DNA of 29,723 nucleotides, from positions 1-29,723 of the forward strand of contig JAZLJD010000068.1 of the NCBI GenBank assembly GCA_045617725.1, in the 5' to 3' direction. The DNA comes from JAZLJD01 sp045617725 (GTDB lineage Bacteria; Bacillota; Clostridia; Lachnospirales; Lachnospiraceae). Below, one piece after another: positions 1-8,115 of this stretch (within the stretch, counting starts at the first letter, position 1; each line of letters begins with the position of its first letter). The notes below the pieces were generated by a model that saw only the letters and a program-made list of their open reading frames with translations, did no database searches and was not told the DNA's origin. A program made the position numbers and the translations under genes.

Positions 1-174
1 CAGACTTTATTACTCGGCTGTTTCCGCGATTACTTCGTTTCAAAAGCCTCGACGTAGCCCGCTACGCCTACGTTTTTGAAACTCGTTCTCACGAAAACAT
101 CCTTCGTAAAAGGTCCGGTTATTTAGAAACGCTCATACTAGGTCATATCCGTACATCGTTTTGGGAGGAAGACA
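1..174. other. Left-edge intergenic segment with imperfect inverted repeat
   Basis: I see no supported gene here. Positions 39-60 and 80-101 roughly form an imperfect inverted repeat: a perfect 9-nt outer arm (GTTTCAAAA/TTTTGAAAC), a mismatched middle, and an inner CGTAGC/GCTACG arm. A plus-strand frame is open from the window edge to about position 206, but it would overlap the following lipoprotein start by more than 30 nt and has no recognisable motif. The strong SD of the next gene (GGGAGG) lies just before position 175. It may be the 3' hairpin of an upstream gene or a dispersed repeat; the window edge prevents a decision. Confidence 0.35.
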
Positions 175-2304
175 ATGAACAACAGCAATCAGCGGAGACG
201 CATAAATGCGCATAAACTATTTGCTTTGGGCGTTGTCTTTTTTGGCATTCTGGCAGGCTGCAGTTTTCCGGGGAGAAGGAATACGCCCTATGATTTGGGG
301 GCTTCGCCGGAACCGATTGCATCCTACGTGCCCTATGTCTATAATCCGAACCGAGATGCTGCGGATGATTGTATTGCGGATTATACGGTGATGCTTTATG
401 TGCTGGGTTCAAATCTCGAGACCAATCACGGTATGGCTACGGAGAACCTTGAAAGCATGGGACGCATCAGTGACAGCTCGGATTTACATATCATAATCGA
501 GACCGGCGGGGCCGAGGAATGGCATAACAGCGTCATGAAGAACGGCAAAACCGGCCGGTATGTTTATAAAAACGGAAATTTCGAAACGATAGAACAGCTT
601 GGAAAGGTCAGCATGGTAGAACAGGAAACGGTTACGGATTTCCTTGATTTTGTGGCTCAAAATTACCCTGCCGAGCACTATGTCCTGCTTATGTGGGACC
701 ACGGTGGCGGTATTCCGGTAGGCTTTGGTTATGATGAGAATTTCCCGCATGAGACGTTGTCGGCGGATGAAATCGGAAATGCCATCGCCAGGTCCGCGAT
801 TCACCCGGATATAGTTATGTTTGACGCCTGCTATATGTCCACGCTGGAGGTGGCACGTGCTCTGTCGGGAGTCGCCGATTACATGATTGCTTCCGAGGAG
901 ACGTTATATGCCAAGTACACTTTTGCGGACGATGTCACGAAGCTGATCCATGAAAATCCGACCATTGCTCCGCTTGATCTTGCTACGGGAACCATAGACA
1001 GATACGTCGAGGAGGTCCTTGAGGACGATCCGGATGACACGATTCCCACGAATCTTGCGGTGGTTGATTTGGCGAAGATGGGGCCGCTTGAGGAATCTAT
1101 GGATACTTTCTTTTTGGCGGCCAAAGAGAATATAGAAAACGGGGAACTCATGGACTACCTGGTGGCCAGAAGCAAGTGCGGAGGCTTCCCGAGCATTGAC
1201 TGCGTGGATGCAGTCAGCCTCTTGGAACGGTATGACACCGCGGAGGCACAAAGCCTGTGTGACGCCATTGAGGAGGCAGTTGTTTATTCAAGGGGGAACA
1301 TCAGTTTCGCCCACGGACTGTCGATGTACGCACCGGGCATGGATTTGATGGCACACTATCTGACGGGCGGAAGAGACTCCTTCTTCGACCTTGATTCTGA
1401 GGAGGAAGTTGCCTTTTTCGACGCCATGTACAGTGCAGCGCTGAATTACTCGCGGGGGGATACCTCGCGATATCGCTCGGAAGAATGGTACGATGCGGAT
1501 GTGGCGGCTGTATATAACGATTATGCGAACATGTATCCGAGGGTCTTTACGGAATCGAATGAGCCGTATACGGTGGGAAGTGATTCGTATCGGATTTCTT
1601 CCTATTACTATGGGGATCATACGCTGCGACTTACGGAGAACGACTGGAAGGTAATTGATACGGTAGAAACGCAGGCGTACTATAAGCTGAAATTTCCGGA
1701 CGAGACTTTATATGTTGAACTGGGCTCGGATGATGTTTACGACTTGGAAGAGGACGGGTATTCGCTGAATCTTTCTTTCCCTAAGAAATGGCTGTGCATG
1801 GATGGACAGGTCGTTGAGTTTGTGAAGCAGGATGATTATATGGAAGAGGATGGGAACTGGTCTGCTTCCGGAGCGGTTTTGGCCGCTTTGAACGGAGATT
1901 TTTCGACGCTGATTCACATTGATCTGTATTTTGATTCGGACAGCGATATGCCGGTGATTTTGGGATACCACAGACTGGATCCGAAGACCCTCGAGTATAA
2001 GGACGGGGATTCCTATCTGTATCCGCTGCTGCCGGGCGACCGTTTCACGTTTGCATATCGGGTTATTGACGTGAATGAGAAGACCGGTGAGACTACGGAC
2101 ACCATCTATTCTTTTGGAGAAGAGCATGTTGTTACCGAGGATGGTTTCAAGGTATACTATGGTAGTATAGATTCCTTCAAAGGAATGCTTAAGGATTCCG
2201 CACAGGGAATTTTGGAGGAGGGATTCTCCATCGAGGGACTTTCTCTTTTGCACATTACGGATTATTATGGTAATAATTTCATGACGGAAGTTAATCTTGA
2301 ATAA
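175..2304 (+). CDS. Clostripain-family (peptidase C11) lipoprotein
   Basis: Predicted secreted cysteine protease of the clostripain family, 709 aa. Residues 1-29 are a lipoprotein signal: a basic start (QRRR), a hydrophobic stretch and a lipobox LAGC with Cys29 as the lipid-modified residue. The core has the family's catalytic pair: His176 in WDHGGG and Cys229 in FDACYMS. C11 enzymes cleave after basic residues, but substrate preference cannot be read here. The region after about residue 430 is a long C-terminal part that I do not recognise, probably beta-rich and extracellular. The ATG has GGGAGG about 6 nt upstream. The stop lies 13 nt before the next gene's preferred ATG, so the two are probably co-transcribed. 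Family assignment is firm; substrate is unknown. Confidence 0.88.
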   Translation: MNNSNQRRRINAHKLFALGVVFFGILAGCSFPGRRNTPYDLGASPEPIASYVPYVYNPNRDAADDCIADYTVMLYVLGSNLETNHGMATENLESMGRISDSSDLHIIIETGGAEEWHNSVMKNGKTGRYVYKNGNFETIEQLGKVSMVEQETVTDFLDFVAQNYPAEHYVLLMWDHGGGIPVGFGYDENFPHETLSADEIGNAIARSAIHPDIVMFDACYMSTLEVARALSGVADYMIASEETLYAKYTFADDVTKLIHENPTIAPLDLATGTIDRYVEEVLEDDPDDTIPTNLAVVDLAKMGPLEESMDTFFLAAKENIENGELMDYLVARSKCGGFPSIDCVDAVSLLERYDTAEAQSLCDAIEEAVVYSRGNISFAHGLSMYAPGMDLMAHYLTGGRDSFFDLDSEEEVAFFDAMYSAALNYSRGDTSRYRSEEWYDADVAAVYNDYANMYPRVFTESNEPYTVGSDSYRISSYYYGDHTLRLTENDWKVIDTVETQAYYKLKFPDETLYVELGSDDVYDLEEDGYSLNLSFPKKWLCMDGQVVEFVKQDDYMEEDGNWSASGAVLAALNGDFSTLIHIDLYFDSDSDMPVILGYHRLDPKTLEYKDGDSYLYPLLPGDRFTFAYRVIDVNEKTGETTDTIYSFGEEHVVTEDGFKVYYGSIDSFKGMLKDSAQGILEEGFSIEGLSLLHITDYYGNNFMTEVNLE

Positions 2305-2317
2305 TGAGGTACAATAC

Positions 2318-3397
2318 ATGATTTCTAAGGAAAAAAAGGAAAGCAGAGCCCGTGGAAGCATTGTGGCGGTTATGGTTTTGATGAGCCTGACGACGCTGGC
2401 TTCCGTTGCGTGTGCGCTGTTTCTTCTATATACAAAGTTCAATGAAAAGCCGGAGCCGGAGACACCGGTGGCGTCTGAGTCCCCTGAGATTCGGTACACG
2501 CAGGAGGAGATGGAGAAGATCCTGGAGGCTGCCATCGCAGAGACGGTAGAAATCGCACGTGCTGAGGGACAGGCGACTTTCTCGGATTACCTTTTGTCCA
2601 GCATGAGCAATGACAAGGGATATCTGAATACGCTTCGCAAGGTGTACCCGGATTTCATTATTTTTAACGATACGGAGGGACTCAATTTTATTCCTGTAAT
2701 GCATTCTTTAAAAAAGAATGAGCTCGACATGGGTGAGTTCAGTGTGGCCCAAAACGGCGTTATGGAGCATTATCTGGAGGGCGAGCTTACTTCCCATAAG
2801 GGAATTGACGTGTCCAAATTCCAGGGGGATATTGATTGGAATGCCGTGGCAGCGGACGGAGTGGAATATGCTTTTATCCGATGCGGTTTTCGTGGCTGGG
2901 GTGAAGCCGGAAGCATGAATGCGGACGACAACTTCGGCAAGAATGTGGATAATGCCAGAAATGCGGGCATACACGCGGGCGCTTATTTCTATTCGACCGC
3001 AATCACACAGGAGGAGATCGACGAGGAAGTGGCCTTTGTGCTGGATGCGCTCGAAGGACATGCCGTGGATTATCCGGTCGTTATCGATACGGAGCGTTCC
3101 GATTCCGGAACAGGAAGAGCAGACAATCTCAGCAAGGAGGTTCGTACGGATCTGGTGATTTCCTTCTGCGAGCAGATTAAAGAGGCCGGATATACGCCCA
3201 TGATTTATGCCAATACGACCTGGTACGCCAAGAAGCTGGATATGGCCCGCCTCGAGCAGTATGATAAGTGGTTTGCAAGTTTTACAACGAATTTCTATTT
3301 CCCGTATGAAATCGCTGTTTGGCAGTATTCTAATAAAGGAAGAGTTTCCGGTATATCCGGGGATGTTGACTTAAACATGAGTTTCAAAGAATGGTAA
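2318..3397 (+). CDS. Membrane-anchored GH25 lysozyme-like muramidase
   Basis: Predicted peptidoglycan muramidase of glycoside hydrolase family 25. I prefer the ATG at 2318 (359 aa) to the in-frame TTG at 2297, because GAGGT at 2306-2310 is an SD at 7 nt spacing and the TTG lies inside the upstream gene. A signal-anchor helix spans about residues 14-37, followed by a Pro/Glu-rich linker and a helical spacer to about 155. The GH25 domain starts at KGIDVSKFQG; Asp164 and the D-x-E pair Asp257/Glu259 (VVIDTE) match the family's acidic active site. It probably acts outside the membrane on the cell's own wall. An SD for the next gene follows directly, so it is part of the same run. Confidence 0.9.
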   Translation: MISKEKKESRARGSIVAVMVLMSLTTLASVACALFLLYTKFNEKPEPETPVASESPEIRYTQEEMEKILEAAIAETVEIARAEGQATFSDYLLSSMSNDKGYLNTLRKVYPDFIIFNDTEGLNFIPVMHSLKKNELDMGEFSVAQNGVMEHYLEGELTSHKGIDVSKFQGDIDWNAVAADGVEYAFIRCGFRGWGEAGSMNADDNFGKNVDNARNAGIHAGAYFYSTAITQEEIDEEVAFVLDALEGHAVDYPVVIDTERSDSGTGRADNLSKEVRTDLVISFCEQIKEAGYTPMIYANTTWYAKKLDMARLEQYDKWFASFTTNFYFPYEIAVWQYSNKGRVSGISGDVDLNMSFKEW

Positions 3398-3407
3398 GGA
3401 GGTTGCC

Positions 3408-4139
3408 ATGGATTCTGTAGCGGAGATGTCCCATAAATTGTCGGAGGTTTTGGATGAGGCCCGAAACGTCGTATTTTTTGGCGGAGCCGGAGTATCCACA
3501 GAGAGCGGAATTCCGGACTTTCGAAGCGTTGACGGCTTGTACAACCAGAAATATGATTATCCGCCCGAGACGATTTTGAGCCACACCTTTTACATGCGTC
3601 ATCCCGATGTGTTTTTCCGTTTCTATCGCGAAAAACTAATTTCCATCGATGCACTGCCCAACATGGCCCATAAGAGACTGGCCGAGTGGGAGCAACAGGG
3701 AAAGGTGAAGGCGGTCATTACACAGAACATAGACGGCCTGCATCAGGCAGCCGGCAGCAAGACGGTTTGGGAACTCCACGGCAGCATTCACAGAAACTAC
3801 TGCGAGAAGTGCAGGAAATTCTATTCCCTTGCGGAAATGCGGGCGATGGGCGAGTCGGTTCCCGTATGCAGTTGCGGCGGAAGAATTAAGCCCGATGTGG
3901 TTTTGTATGAAGAGAATCTCAATGACCGGGTATTAAGCGGAGCGGTTCATGCCATTTCGGAGGCGGACACAATGATTATTGCGGGCACTTCCCTGAATGT
4001 ATTTCCGGCTGCGGGGCTGATTGACTACTTCAGTGGAGACCATCTCGTGGTTATTAACAGAACACCCACTCCGAGAGATTCCTTTGCGGATCTTGTTTTG
4101 CCGGGCAGTGTGGGAGAAATATTCGGCGGTGTGAAATGA
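3408..4139 (+). CDS. cobB: SIR2-family NAD-dependent protein deacylase
   Basis: Bacterial sirtuin, 243 aa, the usual length. It removes acetyl or other acyl groups from protein lysines using NAD+. Visible motifs are the NAD-binding GAGVST (residues 26-31), QNIDG (106-110), the catalytic base His124 in LHGS, and a zinc site formed by Cys132, Cys135, Cys154 and Cys156. The last pair is C-x-C rather than the common C-x2-C. A strong AAGGAGG lies just before the ATG. The gene overlaps the DUF951 gene by 4 nt (ATGA), which indicates translational coupling. Deacetylase versus desuccinylase activity cannot be settled from the motifs I can see. Confidence 0.93.
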   Translation: MDSVAEMSHKLSEVLDEARNVVFFGGAGVSTESGIPDFRSVDGLYNQKYDYPPETILSHTFYMRHPDVFFRFYREKLISIDALPNMAHKRLAEWEQQGKVKAVITQNIDGLHQAAGSKTVWELHGSIHRNYCEKCRKFYSLAEMRAMGESVPVCSCGGRIKPDVVLYEENLNDRVLSGAVHAISEADTMIIAGTSLNVFPAAGLIDYFSGDHLVVINRTPTPRDSFADLVLPGSVGEIFGGVK

Positions 4140-4327
4140 TGGAAGATGCGGTACAGTACAAGGTTGGCGATGTAATCAGGCTGAAAAAGGTACATCCCTG
4201 CGGAAGTTTCGAGTGGGAGATTCTTCGAGTGGGCGCCGATTTTAAGCTGAAATGTGCGGTTTGTGGCAAACAAATTATGCTTCCGCGCAGCAAGGTGGCC
4301 AAAATTATTAAAGAAAGTAAAAAATAA
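4136..4327 (+). CDS. DUF951 family protein
   Basis: Small basic protein of 63 aa that matches the DUF951 family seen near ribosomal and replication genes in Firmicutes. It opens with a GDVIRLKKVHPCGS segment; Cys22, Cys40 and Cys43 (PCG and CAVCG) suggest a small metal-binding fold. The function is not established; nucleic-acid binding is my inference from size, charge and cysteines. The ATG overlaps the stop of the sirtuin gene (ATGA). A second in-frame ATG at 4139 is possible. About 100 nt separate it from rpsF. Confidence 0.82.
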   Translation: MMEDAVQYKVGDVIRLKKVHPCGSFEWEILRVGADFKLKCAVCGKQIMLPRSKVAKIIKESKK

Positions 4328-4430
4328 CTTGCGTATTCTTGATGCATATGATAACATGGGAATCCGTGATAAAGTATTTCCTTGCTCTCTCCATTGAGAG
4401 AGGGCCAGAGACCAAAAGGAGGCAAGAAGC
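4328..4430 (+). promoter_or_regulatory. rpsF leader with hairpin
   Basis: This 103-nt leader before rpsF holds a 7-bp hairpin, CTCTCTC (4385-4391), loop CATT, GAGAGAG (4396-4402), shortly before the SD AAAGGAGG. A CCG triplet lies at 4364-4366. S6:S18 leaders known from many bacteria bind the S6-S18 complex through a CCG-containing structure, and this is the right place for one. I could not draw the full consensus, so autoregulation is an inference. A TATGAT at 4347 resembles a -10 box but has no good -35 partner. Confidence 0.35.
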
Positions 4431-4718
4431 ATGAACAAATACGAATTAGCAGTCGTAGTTACCGCACAGGTAGACGACGAGCGTAGAGCCGCTACTTTAG
4501 ACAAGGTAAAGTCCTACATCGAGAGATTCGGTGGTACTATTACCGATGTTAATGATTGCGGTAAAAAGAAGCTTGCTTATGAGATTCAGAAAATGAGCGA
4601 AGCATTCTACTATTTCATTCAGTTCGACGCAGAAGCTACCGCTCCTGCAGAGATTGAAGGCCGTGTTCGTCTTATGGAAGATGTTCTCAGATTCCTGTGC
4701 GTTAAACAGGGCGAGTAA
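4431..4718 (+). CDS. rpsF: 30S ribosomal protein S6
   Basis: S6 of 95 aa, full length for the family, beginning MNKYELAVVV and carrying the typical GKKKLAYEI and FRFL-like C-terminal strand (DVLRFLCVKQGE). S6 binds the central domain of 16S rRNA together with S18. It opens the rpsF-ssb-rpsR cluster that is conserved in Firmicutes. The SD AAAGGAGG is well placed before the ATG. The gene is preceded by a leader that may be its autoregulatory site. Confidence 0.97.
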   Translation: MNKYELAVVVTAQVDDERRAATLDKVKSYIERFGGTITDVNDCGKKKLAYEIQKMSEAFYYFIQFDAEATAPAEIEGRVRLMEDVLRFLCVKQGE

Positions 4719-4736
4719 TAGTTAGGAGAGAAGTGT

Positions 4737-5186
4737 ATGAATAAAGTTATTCTTATAGGGCGTTTGACCAAGGACCCGGAAGTGAGATATTCACAGGGCA
4801 CCGATGGCCAGCTGGCTGTTGCAAGATTCTCGGTTGCCGTAGACCGCAGAGGTCGTCGTAATCAGGGAAGTGACGAGCAGACAGCAGATTTCATCAATTG
4901 TGTTGCATTCCGTCAGCAGGCGGAGCTCCTTGAGAAGTATTTCAAAAAGGGCAATAGAATTGGTATTGTTGGACACATTCAAACCGGTTCTTATACCAAC
5001 AAAGACGGACAGAAGGTTTATACTACTGATGTCATGGTAGATGAAATCGAATTTGTGGAAAGCAAGAACGCTCAGGGTGGCAGTGGTTACAATAACGAAG
5101 CTTCAGGTAATAGTTACGGATCATCCAACGAGGGTGGTTTCATGAACATTCCTGATGGCGTAGAAGACGATTTACCGTTTAACTAA
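4737..5186 (+). CDS. ssb: Single-stranded DNA-binding protein
   Basis: SSB of 149 aa. The N-terminal OB fold (about residues 1-108) starts MNKVILIGRLTKDPEVRY and contains NCVAFRQQAE and the GIVGHIQTGSYTNKDG segment. A Gly/Asn/Ser-rich disordered linker follows (about 112-138), and the acidic tail ends DDLPFN, the protein-interaction tip used to recruit repair and replication proteins. It coats single-stranded DNA during replication, fitting its place in the window with dnaB. It lies between rpsF (18-nt gap) and rpsR (24-nt gap), almost certainly one transcript. Confidence 0.97.
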   Translation: MNKVILIGRLTKDPEVRYSQGTDGQLAVARFSVAVDRRGRRNQGSDEQTADFINCVAFRQQAELLEKYFKKGNRIGIVGHIQTGSYTNKDGQKVYTTDVMVDEIEFVESKNAQGGSGYNNEASGNSYGSSNEGGFMNIPDGVEDDLPFN

Positions 5187-5210
5187 GTTTACAGACAGGA
5201 GGCAATCAAA

Positions 5211-5477
5211 ATGGCTTTTAATAAAACTGATAAAGCTGATTCTCCTATGAAGAGAAGAGGCAATACCATGCGTAGAAGAAAGAAAGTCTGCGTATTCTGT
5301 GGCAAAGACAACACCATTGATTACAAGGACGTTGCAAAGTTAAAGAAGTACGTTTCTGAGAGAGGCAAGATTCTTCCCAGAAGAATCACCGGTAACTGTG
5401 CAAAGCATCAGAGAGCACTTACCGTTGCAATCAAGAGAGCACGTCACATCGCTCTTATGCCTTATACTTGCGATTAA
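5211..5477 (+). CDS. rpsR: 30S ribosomal protein S18 (zinc-ligand form)
   Basis: S18 of 88 aa. The conserved core runs from CVFCGKDNTIDYKD through SERGKILPRRITGNCAKHQR to the end. Cys27, Cys30, Cys63 and His66 form a CxxC...CxxH set, so this is the zinc-ribbon type of S18 rather than the zinc-free paralogue. It pairs with S6 on the 16S platform. The N-terminus (about 20 residues, Lys/Arg-rich) is typical. SD GGAGG precedes the ATG. A terminator follows within 20 nt, ending the cluster. Confidence 0.96.
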   Translation: MAFNKTDKADSPMKRRGNTMRRRKKVCVFCGKDNTIDYKDVAKLKKYVSERGKILPRRITGNCAKHQRALTVAIKRARHIALMPYTCD

Positions 5478-5488
5478 TGATTACGAGA

Positions 5489-5517
5489 GGCCGCCACATT
5501 TGTGGCGGTCTTTTTTG
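5489..5517 (+). terminator. Rho-independent terminator after rpsR
   Basis: The arm CCGCCAC (5491-5497) pairs with GTGGCGG (5502-5508) around a 4-nt loop, followed by TCTTTTTT. GC-rich stem plus T-run makes this a clear intrinsic terminator, separating rpsF-ssb-rpsR from gdpP. Confidence 0.93.
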
Positions 5518-5545
5518 TAGTTGTTCAGAAAACGATGCACTAGAC

Positions 5546-5584
5546 CTAGTATATACCCAATTATTGCAAAAAATGATATACTAG
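5546..5584 (+). promoter_or_regulatory. gdpP extended -10 promoter within an inverted repeat
   Basis: TGATATACT at 5574-5582 is an extended -10 element (TG-n-TATACT). The -35 position (5554-5559) is poor. A 9-bp inverted repeat, CTAGTATAT (5546-5554) and ATATACTAG (5576-5584), covers the -10 box and the -35 region, so it could be an operator; no regulator is identifiable. A start near 5589 leaves about 30 nt to the gdpP ATG at 5619, supporting that start over the ATG at 5598. Confidence 0.55.
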
Positions 5585-5618
5585 ATTCTGTGGTTTTATG
5601 TTCAAACTGGAGACGCAT

Positions 5619-7664
5619 ATGAAGGGTAAAGTAAAACTTAAAGGTCGTTTAAATACATATCTGCAGCTCAATTTCCTATTGGGAAGCATTTTTGTCGTGT
5701 TTGCCATTTGGATGTTCTTTATCAACATTAAGTGTGCGGTGATTCTGAGTATCGGAATTGTACTGTATTTTCTGGTAGTATTTCTTTTCCTGCATTTTAA
5801 TAAATCGATTATTGAACGGGATTTTGTTGATTTTGCGACGCAATATGGGCAGATTCAGCGTCGTCTTTTGCGTGAGCTGGAGCTCCCTCATGCGCTCCTT
5901 GACGCTGGCGGCAAGGTGATTTGGACAAATGAAGCATTTGAGAAGTGCGTGCATCAGGAGAAGGGCTACAGAAAGTCCATAACCAATCTTTTCCCCACCA
6001 TCACAAAGGACAAGCTCCCGATGTCTGCGGACACCGTATATTGCGATGCATCTTTTGAGGATCGCCAGTATTCCGTCAGCATGAAGCGTATTTACATTGA
6101 CGAGCTTTTTGACAATTGCGATATGCTGGAAACCGAGAATTATGAGGGATACCTGATTGCAACGTATTTCTTTGACGAGACGGAAATCAATTCACTGCTT
6201 CGTAAAAATGACGAGCAGAGCCCGGCAGTCGGCATCATTTATCTGGACAATTACGAGGAGGCCCTGGAGAGTGTTGAGGAAGTCAGACGTTCTCTTTTGG
6301 TAGCTCTCATCGATCGAAAGATTAATAAATATGTCTCCAATTTGGATGGTATAGTACGCAAGACGGAGAAAGACAAGTACCTGCTTCTTATGAGCAAGAA
6401 GTCTTTGGAACAGATGCGTGAGTCTAAATTCGAGCTGATTGAGGATATCAAAACCGTTAATATCGGTAATGAAATGGCAGTTACGGCTTCGGTCGGTCTG
6501 GGATTGGGCGGTATCGGTTTCCTTCAGGATTACGAACTTGCCAGAGCTGCGATTGACCTTGCACTGGGCCGTGGCGGGGATCAGGCGGTTGTCAAAACAC
6601 CGGACCAGATTACGTACTATGGCGGCAAGAGCCAGCAGGTTGACAAGGGAACCCGAGTTAAGGCAAGAGTTAAGGCATTGGCACTTAAGGAAATCCTGGC
6701 CAATAAAGACAACGTTATCGTTATGGGTCATCGTATGTCGGATGTGGATTCCTTCGGCGCCGCTCTCGGTATTGCCTGCATTGCCCGTGTTATGGACAAA
6801 AAGGCACATATCGTATTGAACGACATTACTTCTTCGCTCCGTCCGCTTGTGGATGCTGTGAATGCACATCCGGATTTTGACAAGGATTTGATTATCAGTA
6901 ATGCCAACGCCCACGAGATGGTTACTGCAGGTACCGTCTTGGTTGTTGTTGACGTTAACAGGCCCAGCATTACGGAATGCCCGGACCTTATTAAGGCTTG
7001 TAAGTCCATTGTGGTATTGGATCATCACAGACAGACGGAGGATGTTGTGGAGAATCCTACGCTGTCCTATATCGAGCCGTATGCGTCTTCGGCTTGTGAA
7101 ATGGTAGCGGAGATTTTGCAATATGTGGATGACAGCCTGCGCCTGAATACGGTAGAGGCGGATTGCCTTTATGCAGGTATTGTCATTGATACGAATAACT
7201 TTACGGCGAAGGCCGGCGTCAGAACATTCGAGGCAGCTGCTTTCCTGAAACGTTCCGGAGCGGATGTGGCCAGGGTTCGTAAGCTGTTCAGAGAGAAGAA
7301 TGAGGACTATAAGGCCAAGGCTCAGACCATTAAGGAGGCCGAGATATTCCTTGACTGCTACGCAATTTCCGTTTGCCACAGTGAGGGACTGGAGAGTCCT
7401 ACCATTATTGCGGCTCAGGCGGCCAACGATCTCCTTGATATTAACAATATCAAGGCCAGCTTTGTTTTGACCGAGCACCAGAACCGAATTCATATTTCGG
7501 CCCGTTCCATCGATGAAGTCAATGTACAGATTGTGATGGAGCGTTTGGGCGGTGGCGGTCATATGAGCATTGCAGCGACCCAGTTAGAGGGCGTTACTTT
7601 GGAGGAGGCCATCAAGCTTCTGAAGGAAGTACTTACCAAAATGACACAGGAAGGTGATATATAA
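5619..7664 (+). CDS. gdpP: Cyclic-di-AMP phosphodiesterase (GdpP/YybT)
   Basis: Membrane-bound phosphodiesterase that hydrolyses c-di-AMP, 681 aa from the ATG at 5619, which has GGAG about 7 nt upstream; the ATG at 5598 has no SD. Order of domains: two membrane helices (about 14-60), a PAS-like sensor (about 75-150), a degenerate GGDEF domain (about 205-335) without an intact GG[D/E]EF motif, then DHH and DHHA1 catalytic domains. Metal ligands are visible as His371, Asp375 and Asp377 (GHRMSDVDS), the VVDVN segment, and Asp468-His469-His470. DHHA1 has GGGGHMS (644-650). The stop overlaps the rplI start by 1 nt (TAATG), a common gdpP-rplI-dnaB arrangement in Firmicutes. c-di-AMP controls potassium and osmotic balance and wall stress. 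Confidence 0.95.
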   Translation: MKGKVKLKGRLNTYLQLNFLLGSIFVVFAIWMFFINIKCAVILSIGIVLYFLVVFLFLHFNKSIIERDFVDFATQYGQIQRRLLRELELPHALLDAGGKVIWTNEAFEKCVHQEKGYRKSITNLFPTITKDKLPMSADTVYCDASFEDRQYSVSMKRIYIDELFDNCDMLETENYEGYLIATYFFDETEINSLLRKNDEQSPAVGIIYLDNYEEALESVEEVRRSLLVALIDRKINKYVSNLDGIVRKTEKDKYLLLMSKKSLEQMRESKFELIEDIKTVNIGNEMAVTASVGLGLGGIGFLQDYELARAAIDLALGRGGDQAVVKTPDQITYYGGKSQQVDKGTRVKARVKALALKEILANKDNVIVMGHRMSDVDSFGAALGIACIARVMDKKAHIVLNDITSSLRPLVDAVNAHPDFDKDLIISNANAHEMVTAGTVLVVVDVNRPSITECPDLIKACKSIVVLDHHRQTEDVVENPTLSYIEPYASSACEMVAEILQYVDDSLRLNTVEADCLYAGIVIDTNNFTAKAGVRTFEAAAFLKRSGADVARVRKLFREKNEDYKAKAQTIKEAEIFLDCYAISVCHSEGLESPTIIAAQAANDLLDINNIKASFVLTEHQNRIHISARSIDEVNVQIVMERLGGGGHMSIAATQLEGVTLEEAIKLLKEVLTKMTQEGDI

Positions 7665-8113
7665 TGAAGGTTATTTTATTGGAAGATGTTAAGACTCTGG
7701 GCAAAAAGGGTCAGATCGTCGATGTGAGCGACGGATATGCAAGAAACTGCATTCTGCCCAAGAAGTTGGGAGTTGAGGCTACCAATGCCAATCTCAACGA
7801 TTTGAAACTGCAGAAGGCACGTGAAGCCAAGCTGGCTCAGGAACAGCTCGAAGCAGCACAGGCACTGAAGGCACAGCTCGAAGGAATGACATTTGTTACA
7901 TCCATCAAGACGGGCGAGGGCGGTAAGGTGTTCGGAAGCGTTTCCACCAAGGAAATCTGCAAGGCTGCCAAGGACCAGTACAATGTGGAACTGGACAAAA
8001 AGAAAATTATGTTGGATGAGCCGATTCGCCATGCCGGATTTGCTGAGGTTCCCATTAAGCTACATCCTCAGGTAGTGGCTACATTGAAAATCCAGATTAA
8101 AGAGGAAGCATAG
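7664..8113 (+). CDS. rplI: 50S ribosomal protein L9
   Basis: L9 of 149 aa, the normal length. The N-terminal RNA-binding lobe contains MKVILLEDVKTLGKKG and the family signature around SDGYARNCILPKKLG (residues 22-36). The long connecting helix (about 41-75, Ala/Glu/Gln/Lys-rich) and a C-terminal lobe follow. It binds 23S rRNA near the L1 stalk and helps keep reading frame. The start codon overlaps the gdpP stop, and dnaB begins 2 nt after its stop, so all three are translated from one message. Confidence 0.97.
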   Translation: MKVILLEDVKTLGKKGQIVDVSDGYARNCILPKKLGVEATNANLNDLKLQKAREAKLAQEQLEAAQALKAQLEGMTFVTSIKTGEGGKVFGSVSTKEICKAAKDQYNVELDKKKIMLDEPIRHAGFAEVPIKLHPQVVATLKIQIKEEA

Positions 8114-8115
8114 AC

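Noticed and set aside
2297..2317. TTG start for the GH25 gene
   Set aside because: It lies inside the upstream gene without an SD; the ATG at 2318 has GAGGT at good spacing.
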